This document shows positions 28,915 to 40,776 of a stretch of DNA of 64,000 bases, piece after piece. Source of the stretch: Diploptera punctata (lineage: Eukaryota; Arthropoda; Insecta; Blattodea; Blaberidae). Position 1 is the stretch's first letter. Every line of letters starts with the position of its first letter. The notes beneath the pieces are model-generated. The model was not told the origin of the DNA. It worked only from the letters and a program-made list of their open reading frames with translations, and did no database searches. Location of the stretch: assembly GCA_030220185.1 (NCBI GenBank), contig JASPKZ010007531.1, positions 744,001-808,000 on the forward strand, in the 5' to 3' direction. Made by a program: the position numbers and the translations under genes.

Positions 28915-30900
28915 ATTTGTATAAAATACATCTTCTTCCTTTCCAGGATTAGGTCAATGTGAGCTGTTCCGGTCTCAAGTCCATCGTTTCCTTGGCCGTC
29001 CCAAATATATTTTTCCATGTGGTAGTTAGGTGTTGATCTTTTTGGGTAATCTTGTATTGTCCATTCTGTCTAAATGTTCTTTCCATTGGTATTTGTGCTC
29101 TTCTAGTTTATCAACTACTGAAAATATCTCCAGTTAATTTCTTATTGATTCATTGTGTAATGTACCCATGCGTGTACATCCTTTTACGGATCTTAAAAAT
29201 GTCATTTCAGTGGCTTGAATGTGTGAGATATCTTTTTTTTGTAAGTACCCAAGATTCAGATCCATATAAAACAACAGGAACAGCCATAATTTTATAAAAC
29301 CGGAGCCGAGTTTCTCTTCGAGTCTTTCGGAGGGTTCTTCTTATGGTGCCACACATAATTTGATATCGGTTTAATTTATTATGTATATCCCAATCGTATC
29401 TATATGTTATATCTGAACCAAGATAGTTAAAGTGTGCTGTCTGTTCTATCATTTCATTATTGATTACTATTTTTGCTCTTACTCACACTTTGCCCTGAAA
29501 AGTCACAATTTTAGTTTTTGAAGTTGAGACTTTGAGATTATAATAATAGAGTCCTAATTGATTCAACATGTAAATGGCTCTTTGTAAATCATCCTCTGAC
29601 TTCTGTATAATTACCAGATCGTCTACATACATTAAAATATTCATATACATTTCCTTATTAATTTGTATTCCTATTGGACTTCATTGTTTCCATTTTCGTA
29701 TAGCATCGTCAAAATATATATTAAACAATGTAGGTGATAATGTACACCCTTGTCGAACTTATTTACTTACCTACTCACTGGCACTATCGAACCCGTAGGT
29801 TCATGGCCGCACGTACATAAACTCTCCATATATCCCTATCCTGAGCTAATGCTTTCCAATCATTCCCTGTATAATCTATTTCCCTCAAATCATAGTTAAT
29901 GTTATTCTCCCAACTCATTCTTGGTCTACCAACTGGGCGTTTTCCTTCTGGCTTTCCTACAAGAAGCTTCCATGCAAGTCTTTCATTCCCCATACGTGCA
30001 ACATGTCCTTCTCATCGCAGTCTACGACACTTAACTCTTCTTGTTATATCTGGCTTCCTATAAAGACCATGTAGTTCTCCATTCACCTGTTTATTCATCT
30101 CTCTTTGGTCTAAACATTTTCCTAAGTACTTTATTCTCAAATACTTGTAATCTCCTTTCATCCCTTAAAGTAAGAGTCCATGTTTCGCATCCATATAATA
30201 TAACTGGTAGAATAATAGTTTTATATATTTTCAGTTTAACGTTTTTTGAAAGGAGTTGGGACATCAAGAGTCTCTGCAATGCATTATAACACGCATTTCC
30301 AGAATTGAGCCTATGTTTAATTTCTTTGAGCATCTCATTTCTGTTTGTGATTATTGTTCCTAGGTATGTGAATTCAGCCACTTCCTTAAAATTTCCCTCA
30401 TTTGTCATTAGTTGTCCATTTTCATTATATAATGAATTTTCTACGTGTGACCATGTATTTAGTTTTATTGACATTTACTTCCCATCCTAATTTCTTAGTG
30501 TTACTCAATAGTGTGTGCGTGTTGTCCTTTAGTATCTCCTCGCTATCGGCCAACAACACTACATCATCAGCATAAACTAACAGCTTATTAATACCATTGA
30601 GTTGTAAGCCTTCTGCATTCTCTAAAGATTTAATGACATGTTCTAGTACAAAATTAAACAGTAGAGGAGATAGTGCAACTCCTTGCTTCAACCCATTCTG
30701 GATTTCAAAAGTGTCCGAAAACTGTTTGCCTACACGCACCCTACTCTTTGTGCCATTTAGGCACATTCGTATAAGTCTAACTAACTCTTTAGGAATTCCG
30801 AAACTCCAGCAGGTTACTATATAACTTCTCCCTCTTAATTGAATCATATGCTTTACACCCTTGTCGAACTCCTTGATTTATTAACTAAATGATAAAATAA
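28915..30900 (-). pseudogene. LINE-B RT C-terminus, split by LINE-A
   Basis: The minus strand from 29743 down to 28915 reads YMDDLVIIQKSEDDL (the YADD-type box), LLSPTLFNIYFDDAI, AHFNYLGSDITY, PVVLYGSESWVLT, and a C-terminus of the subfamily seen at 23453, with a (GAA)n tail near 28925. The RT box QGCTLSP just 5' is duplicated as the 16-bp TSD of the LINE-A inside it, and LINE-B resumes at 30871. Frameshifts are present. Confidence 0.82.
29760..30854 (-). pseudogene. LINE-A 5'-truncated insertion (RT palm to end)
   Basis: A perfect 16-bp TSD ACACCCTTGTCGAACT lies at 29744-29759 and 30855-30870. The minus strand includes MIQLRGRSYIVTCWSF (downstream of motif A, in the same shifted frame as the full copy), NGLKQGVALSPLLFNF, LLVYADDVVLL, AEFTYLGTIITN, LYGCETWTLT and the NLRVR end. 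A deletion near 30010-30090 shortens the KRDEQ-KPDI region, and frames are broken. Confidence 0.92.
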
Positions 30901-31627
30901 AACTATGTATCCAAAGAATGACAGAATCTATAATTTTGCACAGTGAAGAGCAGTATTACTAAAAAAATAACGAATTACAAAATTGTATTTCGAAAAACTG
31001 TCATATTTAAGACTCGATATATATATATTTTTTCTGTGATACGTGGCTTTGAATCCAGTCGTCTAGCAAAATCATAAGAGTCAAAATAACTCTTTCTTGG
31101 CGGTTAACCAAAACAGAAGGTTTCAAACTTTATAAATTTATACAAAACTGTTTCGACCACAAATTGTTACCGTGGTGGTAAACTTTTTCACCCCCTCCCC
31201 TTAAATTATCCACAACATCGAAGCGTGTAATGAGTCGAGAAGGTGGTCAACATATGCGAACTGTCGCCACCAGATGACTCCCATCCCGTTTCTTTAGGCT
31301 GCGGAAGTATTACAAGAGTTGTGGCACGCATGATTACATTATTATTATTTGTTATTCGTATAATCATCTCCATTATCTAACCAACATCCCCTACAAACAG
31401 GTGGATTGCGACCTCTTTATTAACCAATTGACAACTTTTCTCAAAGTTGAAATTAATTTTAAATTTGAGCACATTTACAATGATTGGTGGTTCCAAGTAT
31501 TATTTTACAAGCGTGACATCAAAGTTCGCTTCCATCGAACACCAATCATTATTACGGCTAATGTAAACAGACTCTCACAGTATATACGATAAAGTATTTT
31601 TTATTCAATGTCACCATACTATATTGA
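30901..31627. other. No recognisable feature
   Basis: AT-rich. A 63-codon frame at 31401-31592 has no motif or repeat support. Confidence 0.4.
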
Positions 31628-32756
31628 TGTAGGCCTACACAGAATTTAAAATCTCAAAAAATTCAACATAAAAAAGTCCAGGACAGTAGACTAGCTATAT
31701 GTCTTTCTGTTATGGATAACTCACAATAAATGTTTTTGTCTTTCAGCTCATTGATGCCAAGAAGATCGGGATAAGTAGGCCTACAGTAGATATTCCAACA
31801 ACGCCGCGGGTAAATTAGCACGGGATATCGAAAAATAATTACATTATAAATGTATGATTATTTTTCTTTTTACTTATTCAACTAAACCTAAAAACACATT
31901 TAAGAATATAAGCGCACGAATGCCAAGAACAAATTAATATAAATATTGTACTGACAACTCTGATTTTTGCAGACGATCAAGTAATAATGACAGCATCAGA
32001 AAATGCTTTACAACAATTCCTTTATACTTTAAATAACATCTCTCTAAAATACAATTTAAGAATATCTACATCTAAAACAACAGTATTAGCTCTGAAATGA
32101 AAATGTGCAATAAGAACTAAAATAGTGATAAACAATGTAGGCCTAATTATAGACCAAGTTCAGAATTTTAATTATTTGGGATGTCATTTAGATAACGACA
32201 GATATTTAGAAAAACACACTAAAATACAATGATTCAATTATCTATGTGGCACAATTAAACGTACTTTATTGAATAACTCCACCAGGCTAAATAAATCTAT
32301 TCTATGCTATTCTAAAACTAGAAAAGGAACTATTTTAAAATTTTACAAAGTATTGCCAGTTCCATCTCTTATCTATGGATGTGAAACCTCGACGTTAACA
32401 AAGGCAGATAGTAAACAAATAGAGGCTGCAGAAATGAAGGTGTTGAGAGCAATAGCAGGCTACCAAAGGACCGATAAAAAGAAGAACGAAGATATAAGAA
32501 CAGAACTTAATATATTTAAATCTGTGAAAGAATAAAATACTGTCAAAATGCTTACCTTCAGCATGTATTACGAATGAATGAACAGCACATACGAAGAAGA
32601 ATGTATAATCATAAACCAAAAGGGGAAGATTGCTGGGAAGACCATTGAAGAGATGGAGGGACCAATTCGACCTATAATGAGATCGGAACAGGCCATTGGG
32701 CTTAATCCTTGCTGTTGATGATGATGATGATGAAGCGCATGCCGGGTATTAGCTAG
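31628..32756 (+). mobile_element. Helitron fragment with CTAG 3' end, split by LINE-B
   Basis: 31628-31928 matches the 39.8-kb Helitron (ACACAGAATTTAA, GATAACTCACAATAA, CCAAGAAGATCGGGATAAGTA). The end resumes at 32734 (AGCGCATGCCGGGTATTAG) and stops at CTAG, 32753-32756, followed by T. The 5' end is truncated. Two GGCCTA insertions (31632, 31778) interrupt sequence that other copies have intact. Confidence 0.8.
31930..32733 (+). pseudogene. LINE-B RT C-terminus inserted in Helitron
   Basis: Plus-strand motifs: LIFADDQVIMTASEN (YADD-type box), NLRISTSKTTVLALK, QNFNYLGCHLDNDR, LIYGCETSTLTKADS, EMKVLRAIAGYQRTDKK, and degenerate C-terminal GRP...W, ending IRPIMRSEQAIGLNP and a (GAT)n tail. An extra GL inside INNV-GL-IIDQVQ comes from a GGCCTA insertion at 32140. 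Stops occur after VLALK and in the KIQ*FNYL stretch. Confidence 0.85.
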
Positions 32757-33179
32757 TGTTGTATAGATACAAGTGGATAAATAAATCGCTTAATCGCTGT
32801 TTGACAACGGCTTCATATAGGATAATACATGCTTTTTCTTTGTCATTAATTGCTAGTGTTGAATTGAACATAGTGTACAAATGGGAAAAAAAGATACAAA
32901 AAGGGAAGGGATGGTAATGATAATGATCGGAACAAAATAAATGAAAATGACAAGAAAAAACTGAAAATTATAAAAACATTTTTGTTGGTCAATCGCTAAT
33001 ATTTGAGTAGTCAATTACCGTGGAGTAGACGTTCAAAAGCAGTTCAAGTGAGCTTGTGTTATTTACTTTCTGTTTGTAATTATACAATTCTACTTTTCCT
33101 TTGTTTAATTGTTTTAATTCATTTCCGAATCTGTAATTGACCCAATTTCCATATAATTATCCCAATAAAGTTATCTACG
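32757..33179. other. No recognisable feature
   Basis: AT-rich, between the Helitron and the next LINE-B. Confidence 0.45.
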
Positions 33180-34024
33180 GTATACTGAAATTTTATAAAG
33201 CTGCGGCAGTCCCCTTACTATTGTATGGTAGTGAATTTTGAGTTTTAACTGAAAGAGAAGAGAAGATCATAGAAGCGGCTGAAATGAGATTTCTGAGAAG
33301 TGCAGCTAGCTGCAAACTTCTAGATGAAAGAAGAAGTAAAGATATTAGAAATGAGCTAAATATTTTAAGGGGCCACGTAGGCCTATATCTTTAAGGGTAA
33401 AAAAAGTCATTTTTCAATTTACTGTTTTTCATATAGATTGAAAATTCATCATTAAATTAGTGAAAGATTTTCATTGATATCTCTATTACTTTTCTAGTTA
33501 TGTTTAAAAATGTGCAATGCTGTCACTCGAATGAGCCCTTTAATTTTAGAAGGTACCTACATCTTTGTTAAGTTTGTCGCTTGTTTTCCGTAACTTAATT
33601 TTTTCAATACAGTTTCCCTGATAACTCCCAAAGTTTTCAATATATTGAGATGAAATTTTGCATGTGTATGTAGTTTACAGAGATGAATAAAATATATTAC
33701 AATTAGTAATGCATCTATTATATTTTATTTTCAAAGACATATGTTTAATGCAAATTTTAACAAAAATGAGTATGCATCAATTTAAAACGAAAAAAAATAT
33801 ATATACACTCTATATAATTTAACAATGATAGTATTTTATGTAGCTACAACATTAGTGACTAAAATAAAACCAAAATCATGAAAATATATTGAAATTTAGA
33901 AAACTTTCAGGGAATCTGCAAGACAATGCAAAATTTTCAGCTGACATTTTGAATATTTAATTAACCATAACGACTGAAGTTAGATTGTACTTAAGTACAC
34001 AAACATGCTCACATTGTAATATAG

Positions 34025-34026
<2 letters not shown>

Positions 34027-34059
<33 letters not shown>

Positions 34060-34061
34060 TT
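34027..34061. repeat. (AAT)n microsatellite, LINE-H tail
   Basis: AAT units directly at the 3' end of the minus-strand LINE-H. Confidence 0.93.
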
Positions 34062-34330
34062 ATTTTAGCTGGCACAGTTAAGGCCATAAGGCCTTCTCTT
34101 CCACTCAACCAGCGAATAGTAAAATTATACAAAAATTACGTACACATTACAATTTTAAGATATTAAAATACAGACTAAACAAAATACAATGATGATGTGA
34201 TCTAATACTAGCTAATACTAACAAAAATATAGAATATAATAAAATTAAAATGATATAAAATAAGGTAAGTAGATTCCTAAATGACTATTAATGGAATGCT
34301 CTGTATACTTGTTATGCAGTTAATGTTTTC
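34062..34330 (-). mobile_element. LINE-H 3' end
   Basis: The terminal sequence (minus) GTGGAAGAGAAGGCCTTATG, GCCTTAACTGTGCCAGCTAA, AATAAATT is shared with copies at 6.1, 44.75 and 58.12 kb. Coding sequence upstream is too degraded to read. Confidence 0.65.
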
Positions 34331-35003
34331 ATTGTGTCGAACTTAAGATATCAGTTAATTTGGATTTAAATAATGATAGCGATTAACAGTCCCAGTCATG
34401 TCAGGGTTAGGCTAGCCATAGATATTGTGTAAGATTCAGAGTATAGACATGTCCTGTGTTGTGGTATTAAACGTAAAGAAGAGTCTTGTGATCTTGTTCC
34501 TAAATTGTGATGAGCCGATACATTTTGAAAACGTGTTGTTAAATGAGTTAGTAAATGTGTGCAGAATTTGGAATAGTAAGGTATGTGAATGTAAAGTTCT
34601 TCTGTCATTTAGGCGTAGCCATAGATATCACATACCAAATTTCATTGTTGCTGAGGAAAAAAAAATTGAAATATGCCATATTTTTAGTGGCTGAATATGT
34701 AGGTCCCCACTCAAACTTTTAGAAAAATAAAGGAATCTAGAAAAAATTGGAAAGAACATTTTTAAAGAATGGAAGATGAACGAATACCAAAAAAATATAC
34801 TTAATTACAAACCAAAAGGAGACAAGAATGTTGGTAGACCGAAAAAGTGATGGATTCAACTTTTTGAACGAGACCGGAACAAGCCAGATGAGCTTAATCC
34901 ATGATTGTTGATGATAACGTTGATGATGAAATTATCTATCAGATGTTTTATGTTTAGTGATTCATTACATTTGAGCAGTTAATCACTATACCCTTTACTT
35001 TAT

Positions 35004-35845
35004 CAACTTACCGGGCATTGCCCGGGAATCTACGTATCCAGATGTATTTGGCATAAATAAGCTGAAAGACAAAATTAGTTATTTCGAGTTATCCGTGCTG
35101 CTGCTCTGCTTACCCGGGAATCTACTTATTCCGATCTTCTTGGCATCAATGAAAGACAAAAATGGTTAATGTGAGTTATCCACTGTCGCGGGCTTTTTTT
35201 TGTAGAGTTTTTTGAGATATTCAATTCTGTGTACATTAATTTGGTGCTTTTGTTATGGCTTTAGGCAGCGTAAGCCATTTAAGCGTCAAAATGCCACTTT
35301 TATTTTACTTTTTCACTACAAAGGGTGATTTTAAGGGTGAAGGGCTTGAGGATTAAAACTGTCTTATTGCCTATAACCTTTCCGAGAAAATCCTGAACGT
35401 TTTGCTAAAAGCCCCATCACAATCGGGTGAACGGTACAGTAATGCACGCTTGTCCGGGAATCTACTTATCCCCATCTTATTGGCATCAATGAAAGACAAA
35501 AATGGCTATTCTTTGTTATCCATGAAAGATGTCGGGGACTTTTTTGTAGATTTTTTTTGAGATATTCAATTCTGTGTAAATTAATGTTGTGTATTTGTTA
35601 TGGTTAAGGCATCGTAAGCCATTTAAGCGTCAAAAAAGGATTTTTTCACGTTTTTCATTACAAAGGCTCATTTTTAAGGGTATAGGAGTTGAATATCACA
35701 ATTCTCTTATAGTCTATCTTCATCCCGGGAATCTCCTGAACGTTTTCAAAAAAATCCCATCACAATCGGATGAACGGTATGGCACGGTATAAAATACAAA
35801 CAAACAAACAAACAAACAAACAAATATTCATTTTTATATATTAGA
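35004..35845 (-). mobile_element. Helitron, two partial units in tandem
   Basis: The 5' end on the minus strand is TCTAATATATAAAAATGAAT at 35845, preceded by A, then a (TTTG)n run, matching the 39.6-kb copy. Two direct units, 35445-35845 and about 35118-35443, share AGCGTAAGCCATTTAAGCG, TTGAGATATTCAATTCTGTG and CCTGAACGTTTT. The 3' side stops at GGGCAATGCCCGGTA near 35004 without a CTRR end. Confidence 0.78.
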
Positions 35846-36054
35846 TTTTCTGTCAAGGTCTGCGTTGATACTTATTGGGCAGCGGGACATGGATCGATAC
35901 TTTTTTTTCGGATCAGATGAATGTGAAGACATGGCTCCTATCAGAGAATAATAAATAATAAGAAAAATCTACGTAAAAAATATCCCAAGAACCATTTAAA
36001 GATGTAAAAATTAAGCCCGGAACTAGTCAAGTACGGCAATTATTATTTTTTTTT

Positions 36055-36235
36055 TTTTTTTGCGCGACAGTGCGTTTTAATGGCGACCATGATTGAAAGT
36101 TCAACTTCCTACATCTCGGGGTTGCCAATCTAAATAACTATACTGTAATATTACTTATTATAACCTGGTGCGGGAAGTAAAACCACTGCCCTTTATGTTT
36201 ACCACGTACGATGTATATAGGCCTACAATATAACG
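36055..36235 (-). repeat. Repeat L, second copy
   Basis: Reverse match to 10560-10775 (GGCGACCATGATTGAAAG, GGGTTGCCAA, TAACTATACTGTAATATTAC, GGGAAGTAAAAC). It carries a TAGGCCTA octamer at 36219. Confidence 0.6.
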
Positions 36236-36863
36236 AAACGGTAGTGTTAAAATACATTATACGAAACAAATCACTGCATTTTAAATGGACTGAACTTTAT
36301 TTGAAACAATATAAAACAATAAATACGTACTTGTTATGATTGATTGGTGTCACGGCCTTCTGTAATCTCAACTAATAAGCGTTGCCCACACTGTTAATTT
36401 AATCAGTTGTTTTTAATGACCGCAAATATTTCCAAAAAATATGTTATTAATGTATTATTATTATTTATTATTTTGAAAACACCATCGCGCAAAGAACAAT
36501 GTGCAACGCAGTTTGTAAAGTGTTTTACAGAATCTCGGAAATTAAAAACCTCGCTATCGCTCTCTTCTTAAACATTTCCTCGCTTCTGTAAAAACCACTC
36601 CCCAACCTCGCATTGTTCAATGCCACCAGGTTTTCGTTTATGATATTTCGGTTTTGTTCCCCAGTATTAGCGGAATTTTAATCAATTTCTTAAACTGGGG
36701 TCCCTAGAAGGCGGAGTTACGTCACCCCGATGATATGATGGGTGATAAATATTAATGAAGCGCCAGGAGAGTCTTAACCTAAACTTAATATAATTTCCAG
36801 ACAATGGGCAACCACAGGAACAAATCCTTCTTCTTCTTCTTTTACGTCATGAAATTAGAACAT
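36236..36863. other. No recognisable feature
   Basis: Contains an ATT-rich stretch near 36456 and no motif-bearing frame. Confidence 0.4.
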
Positions 36864-36875
36864 AGACCCGTATCA

Positions 36876-37224
36876 GTCCCGCGCCGTAGCCGAGCGGTTA
36901 AGGTAGGAAGCCTTGACGCAGAGCTACGGGACTTGCGCTGGTTCGAGTCTCCATGGGGGAAGACATTTTCTCATGGTATTTCGGCCAGTATGGGACCGGT
37001 GCCCACCTAGCATCGTGAGGCAATTGGGTAGCTACAATAAGTAGCTGCTCCAGGTTGAGGAACCAGCTATAACGGCTGGGGGACTCGACATGCTAACCAC
37101 ATGTCACCCCTACACTGGCTGTTGATCATCTACCTCTGTGATTGACACATGTGGATGTGAAGGGCCAGCAGCCGGCTGGTAAAAGGGCAACTGCTGAAAA
37201 GTGGAAAGACCCTCAATGGGGGGG
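36876..37224 (+). mobile_element. SINE-C, full length
   Basis: A 12-bp TSD AGACC(C/T)GTATCA lies at 36864-36875 and 37225-37236 with one mismatch. Box A TAGCCGAGCGG and box B GGTTCGAGTCT lie in the head. The body ends CCTCAATGGGGG. Confidence 0.92.
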
Positions 37225-37261
37225 AGACCTGTATCAACATCAAGAGACTGTATCCCTCCAT

Positions 37262-38420
37262 CTAGTTAAGGGCCGTTAACATTTCTTCTTCCTTTGGTTT
37301 AGAAGCGAAGCAAGATTTGTAGCAGTCTATTGGGTGCCATTCTTTCTACACGTTGGAGCCAATTAGATCTTAAATTTTGAATGTTATCTATAGCATTATT
37401 CTTATTTCTTTATTATATTTATTTTCTAACAATGTATAGCCTGATATTGAACGTAAGAATTTCATTTCTGCTATGAACTAGTGAAAATAAATTTATTCAT
37501 ATTACATTTGGAACCAGAACTGGAACTGTCCTATTGTAACATTAAATAATAAAACTCTTCCAACAGATGATTCCGTCAAGTATTTGGGAATGCATCTTGA
37601 TTGTCGTTTAACATGGAAGAAACACATTCAACAAAAACGTACAGAATTAATACTAAAAACATCAAACCTTAATTGGCTAATAGGTCACAAATCAAAACTG
37701 AGTCCAGAAAATAAACTTCTAATATAAAAACTATACTCAAACCTATTTGGACTTATGGTATCCAATTATGGGGAACTACCAGCAATTCCAATATTGAAAT
37801 TCTACAGAGATTTCAGTCTAAGACCCTTCGCTATATTGTTGCTGCTCCATGGTATGTAAACAACGCCACTATTCATCATGATTTAAAAATAGCTACTGTA
37901 AAAGAAGAAATAGAAAAGTACAGCACTCGATATCTAAGGCGACTAGAAGTTCATCCTAATCATCTTGCAATCAATCTTCTAGACAACAGTCAAGAAATAA
38001 GAAGACTAAAAATAAATAAAATATTAGAACTTCCTTTCATTTTCACATAAAATGTTGTATAATGGAGTGCTGTCAAGTTATGTCTTTTAACAAATTTACT
38101 TATTGTCTTTTCAAGACAGATTGTAAATTAGCAATAAAGTTATAAAACAAAATTCGGCTACTTCTATTTTCCTTTTATCTGATCTAGTAAGTGTCCAGCT
38201 TTCACAACCATTATGGCAACATAGGTACTGGCATAGTTATATAGAATTTTTACAAATGCTCCAGGTTGACATTTCGACATTTCTGGTGTTTTCTCCTGGC
38301 ATTGGCGTAATTGCATCCCACTTCCTTAATTGTGTAATTATTAATATCTTATTTTTTAGAGTTCTTCTTTTTTAAAATAATGTTATCCAGCGTATAATAT
38401 AAAATTATTTTTATTTTATG
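37262..38420 (-). pseudogene. Degraded LINE (minus), split by Jockey fragment
   Basis: Segments 37262-37494 and 38150-38420 read on the minus strand as a decayed LINE C-terminus (a FHSRNEILTFNIRLY-like RT tail, LQRVERMAPNRLLQ, GCESWTLT-like AGHTTIMVVKAGHLL). Only partial frames survive, and the assignment rests on position and weak motifs. Confidence 0.4.
37495..38149 (+). pseudogene. Jockey-type LINE, RT C-terminus and 3' UTR
   Basis: The plus strand reads LPTDDSVKYLGMHLDCRLTW, KKHIQQKRTELILKTSNLNW, LIGHKSKLSPENKLLI. In a second frame it reads LKPIWTYGIQLWGTTSNSNI, EILQRFQSKTLRYIVAAPWY and VNNATIHHDLKIATVKEEI. The order and the phrases GIQLWG...IQ.FQSK.LR.I..APWYV are diagnostic of Jockey elements. 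A stop after KLLI and a frameshift separate the halves. The 3' UTR ends AATTAGCAATAAAGTTATAA. Confidence 0.88.
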
Positions 38421-38524
38421 TGAATCAATACCAACGACTAGATCGAACTGTAGTAGTAATTGATCAATAATACAATTATTGAACAAAATTCTTAATTTAT
38501 TTAACTTATTTAAGTTTCTAAAGA

Positions 38525-38817
38525 AATGAACTTCCTTAGAAGAACAAAAGGCTGCACAAAAATGAATCGGATAAAGAATGAAGAAATAAGAACAGAGTTA
38601 AATATATATCCATTGAATGATAAAATCAAAGAATATAGAGAAAAATGGTTTAGACATGTAGAAAAAAATGAACGTAAAAACATATTACCAAAAGCAGCAT
38701 TTAACTACAAGCCAAGAGGTTCAAGGAATGTGGGAAGGCCAGTGAAAAGATGGACAGAACAACTGTGAGGCGAAACATGCAATTAGCCTGGCCCGTGTAG
38801 TGAAGAAGAAGAAGTAG
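38525..38817 (+). pseudogene. LINE-B, 293-bp 5'-truncated insertion
   Basis: A 13-bp TSD AAGTTTCTAAAGA lies at 38512-38524 and 38818-38830. The frame MNFLRRTKGCTKMNRIKNEE, WFRHVEKNERKN, NYKPRGSRNVGRPVKRWTEQ ends with a stop, a short 3' UTR and a (GAA)n tail. Uninterrupted for 80 codons, it is probably young. Confidence 0.9.
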
Positions 38818-38830
38818 AAGTTTCTAAAGA

Positions 38831-39584
38831 GGTAAGCAAATTTACTTCCAATTGTCAATAGAAATTAACGTTCATAAAAATAAAATCAATTTACTGCTCT
38901 CAACATAATAGTAAAACCTTTTAACTGCAATGTAGTATTCATTTATTAAAGTACTTACAAAATATTTATTGAATTCAAATAAGATTTCTTTTTATTTCTT
39001 TTCCTCTTCTGCAAAATTGACTTTGTGACGCGAGGCTCACTGTCCAACACTCCTAAGGTTGCATGTGAGAATAAACTTACGTGTTGTTTAATGTAAAAAT
39101 TATATTCTATCAGAAACAGCTGTCATTTCTTTAAAAATTGTAGTCACATAGACCAAAACATTTTTAAAATACCTTGAATTTAAAAGAGAAATCGAGAAAA
39201 ACTGTCCACATATCACCGACATTTTTAATTTTTAATAAATTCTTGAGAAAACGAATGTCACACAGAAGTAATTGTCATTCTATTACGACATTATAAATTA
39301 ATACATCTAACGTCTATTACGACATTATAAATTAATACATCTCAAGTATCCACTGCCTGTTAATAATACATTACTTTAATGTCTAAATATTTATTCAGAC
39401 AAATGGCAATGAGTACAAGTTCTCATGATGATTTTCATTATTAAATTTAAAGCTGTGTAACTTTATCAATACGCTCTTTCTTCATGAAGTAACGTACTTT
39501 TTATTACTTTGTACAAAACTGAATCAAAACTAGCGAAAAATATTTTCCTAACGTATTTAATTACTTTCTTCGGTTTGGCATTAA
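38831..39584. other. No gene; one short direct duplication
   Basis: TCTATTACGACATTATAAAT occurs twice in tandem between about 39276 and 39342 (unit near 34 bp). Otherwise nothing recognisable. Confidence 0.5.
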
Positions 39585-40490
39585 TCAAATATATAAAAAT
39601 GAATGTTTGTTCGTTTATTTACTTGTACTTTATGCGCTGCCATACCGTTGATCAGGTTGTCATGGGACTTTTTGCAAAATGTTCAGGAGATTCCCTGGAT
39701 GAACATAGGCTATAAGAGAGTTTTGATACTCAACTCCTACACCCTTATAAATCGCCCTTTGTAGTGGCTTACGCTGCCTAAACCATAACAAATACACAAA
39801 ATTAATGTACACAGAATTTAATATCTCAAATGCTCTACAAAAACGTCCGCGACAGCATATGTTTATCTCTTACGGATAACTCACAATAACCATTTTTGTC
39901 TTTCATTGATGCCAAGAAGATCGAGACAACTACATAGATTCCTGTGCAAGCATAGCAGCACATGGCGTGTATTCTTTTACGGATAACTCACAATAACGAA
40001 TTTTGTATTTTAGCTCATTTATGCTAAGAAGATCGAGATAAGTAGATTCCTGGGCAACACTGGGTAATCAGCACGGGGAATCTTAAAATAATTACGATAT
40101 ACATTTATAATTGTTTTTCATTTCACTTTTTCAACTAATCATAAGAAGTAGGCCTACATTAATTTTTGTCTTGTAGCTCATTTATGCCAGAAGATCGGGA
40201 TGAGTAGATTTCCGGACAACTACTGGTAAACAGCACGGGGTATCTAAAAATAATTACGATATAAATTGTTCCTTTTGCTTATTTAACTAAACATACAACA
40301 CATTAATTTTCATATTTCAGCTCATTTATGTCAAGAAGATCGGGATAAGTAGGTTCCCGAGCAACGCCGGGTATTCAGCAGGGGTATTTAAAAATATAAA
40401 TTTATTTATTTTTTCCTCATACTTATTCAACTAAACATAAAAAAAATAATGTTTATTTAGGTGTTGCAGCGCACGCCGAGTAGTAGCTGG
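39585..40490 (+). mobile_element. Helitron, complete non-autonomous copy with internal tandem units
   Basis: The 5' end TCAAATATATAAAAATGAAT follows an A. The 3' end CTGG (40487-40490) precedes a T. A-to-T insertion, 5'-TC and 3'-CTRR with an upstream hairpin (GCGCACGCCGAGTAGTAG) are Helitron hallmarks. The second half consists of four diverged tandem units of roughly 130-170 bp, each with GAAGATCGxGATAAGTAG and CTTATTCAACTAAACATA. No Rep/helicase is encoded. Confidence 0.88.
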
Positions 40491-40729
40491 TCTATAATAT
40501 TATAACGGGAACGTTTAAAGGGCGTTAGGCCTGGGCAGGGCAAGGACTATAGGCCTATATCTCAGGGTTGTGGATTTTCACCGTGGGAATAAATCGAGGA
40601 GCGAACTAAGGACACTGAGTACAATCAAGAGGCTTACACTTCTTGAAGATATATCTTTATTAAATAAAGATGTAGCACAGGCGATCAACTGTTACATTTC
40701 TCACATACCCTATCCCGAGTATGGATAGA

Positions 40730-40776
<47 letters not shown>

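Larger units (their letters stand above)
33368..34722. mobile_element. Candidate TIR DNA transposon (unclassified)
   Basis: Ends GGGGCCACGTA... (left) and, inverted, GGGGACCTACATATTC (right) look like short TIRs once a GGCCTA at 33380 is discounted. A related GGTACCTACATC lies inside at 33551. It contains a LINE-H fragment. No transposase is seen, and the boundaries are inferred from the LINE-B it interrupts. Confidence 0.5.
33180..34932 (+). pseudogene. LINE-B RT C-terminus, split by a TIR-like insertion
   Basis: 33180-33367 reads ILKFYKAAAVPLLLYGSEF, EMRFLRSAASCKLLDERRSK, DIRNELNIL. 34723-34932 reads NWKEHF, KPKGDKNVGRPKK and the 3' end with NRNKPDELNP, followed by (GAT)-rich sequence. The gap of about 1.35 kb holds another element. 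Confidence 0.78.

Noticed and set aside
36876..36960. Functional tRNA gene
   Set aside because: The tRNA-like head is followed by a conserved SINE body and recurs with TSDs at other loci. It is the SINE-C promoter region.
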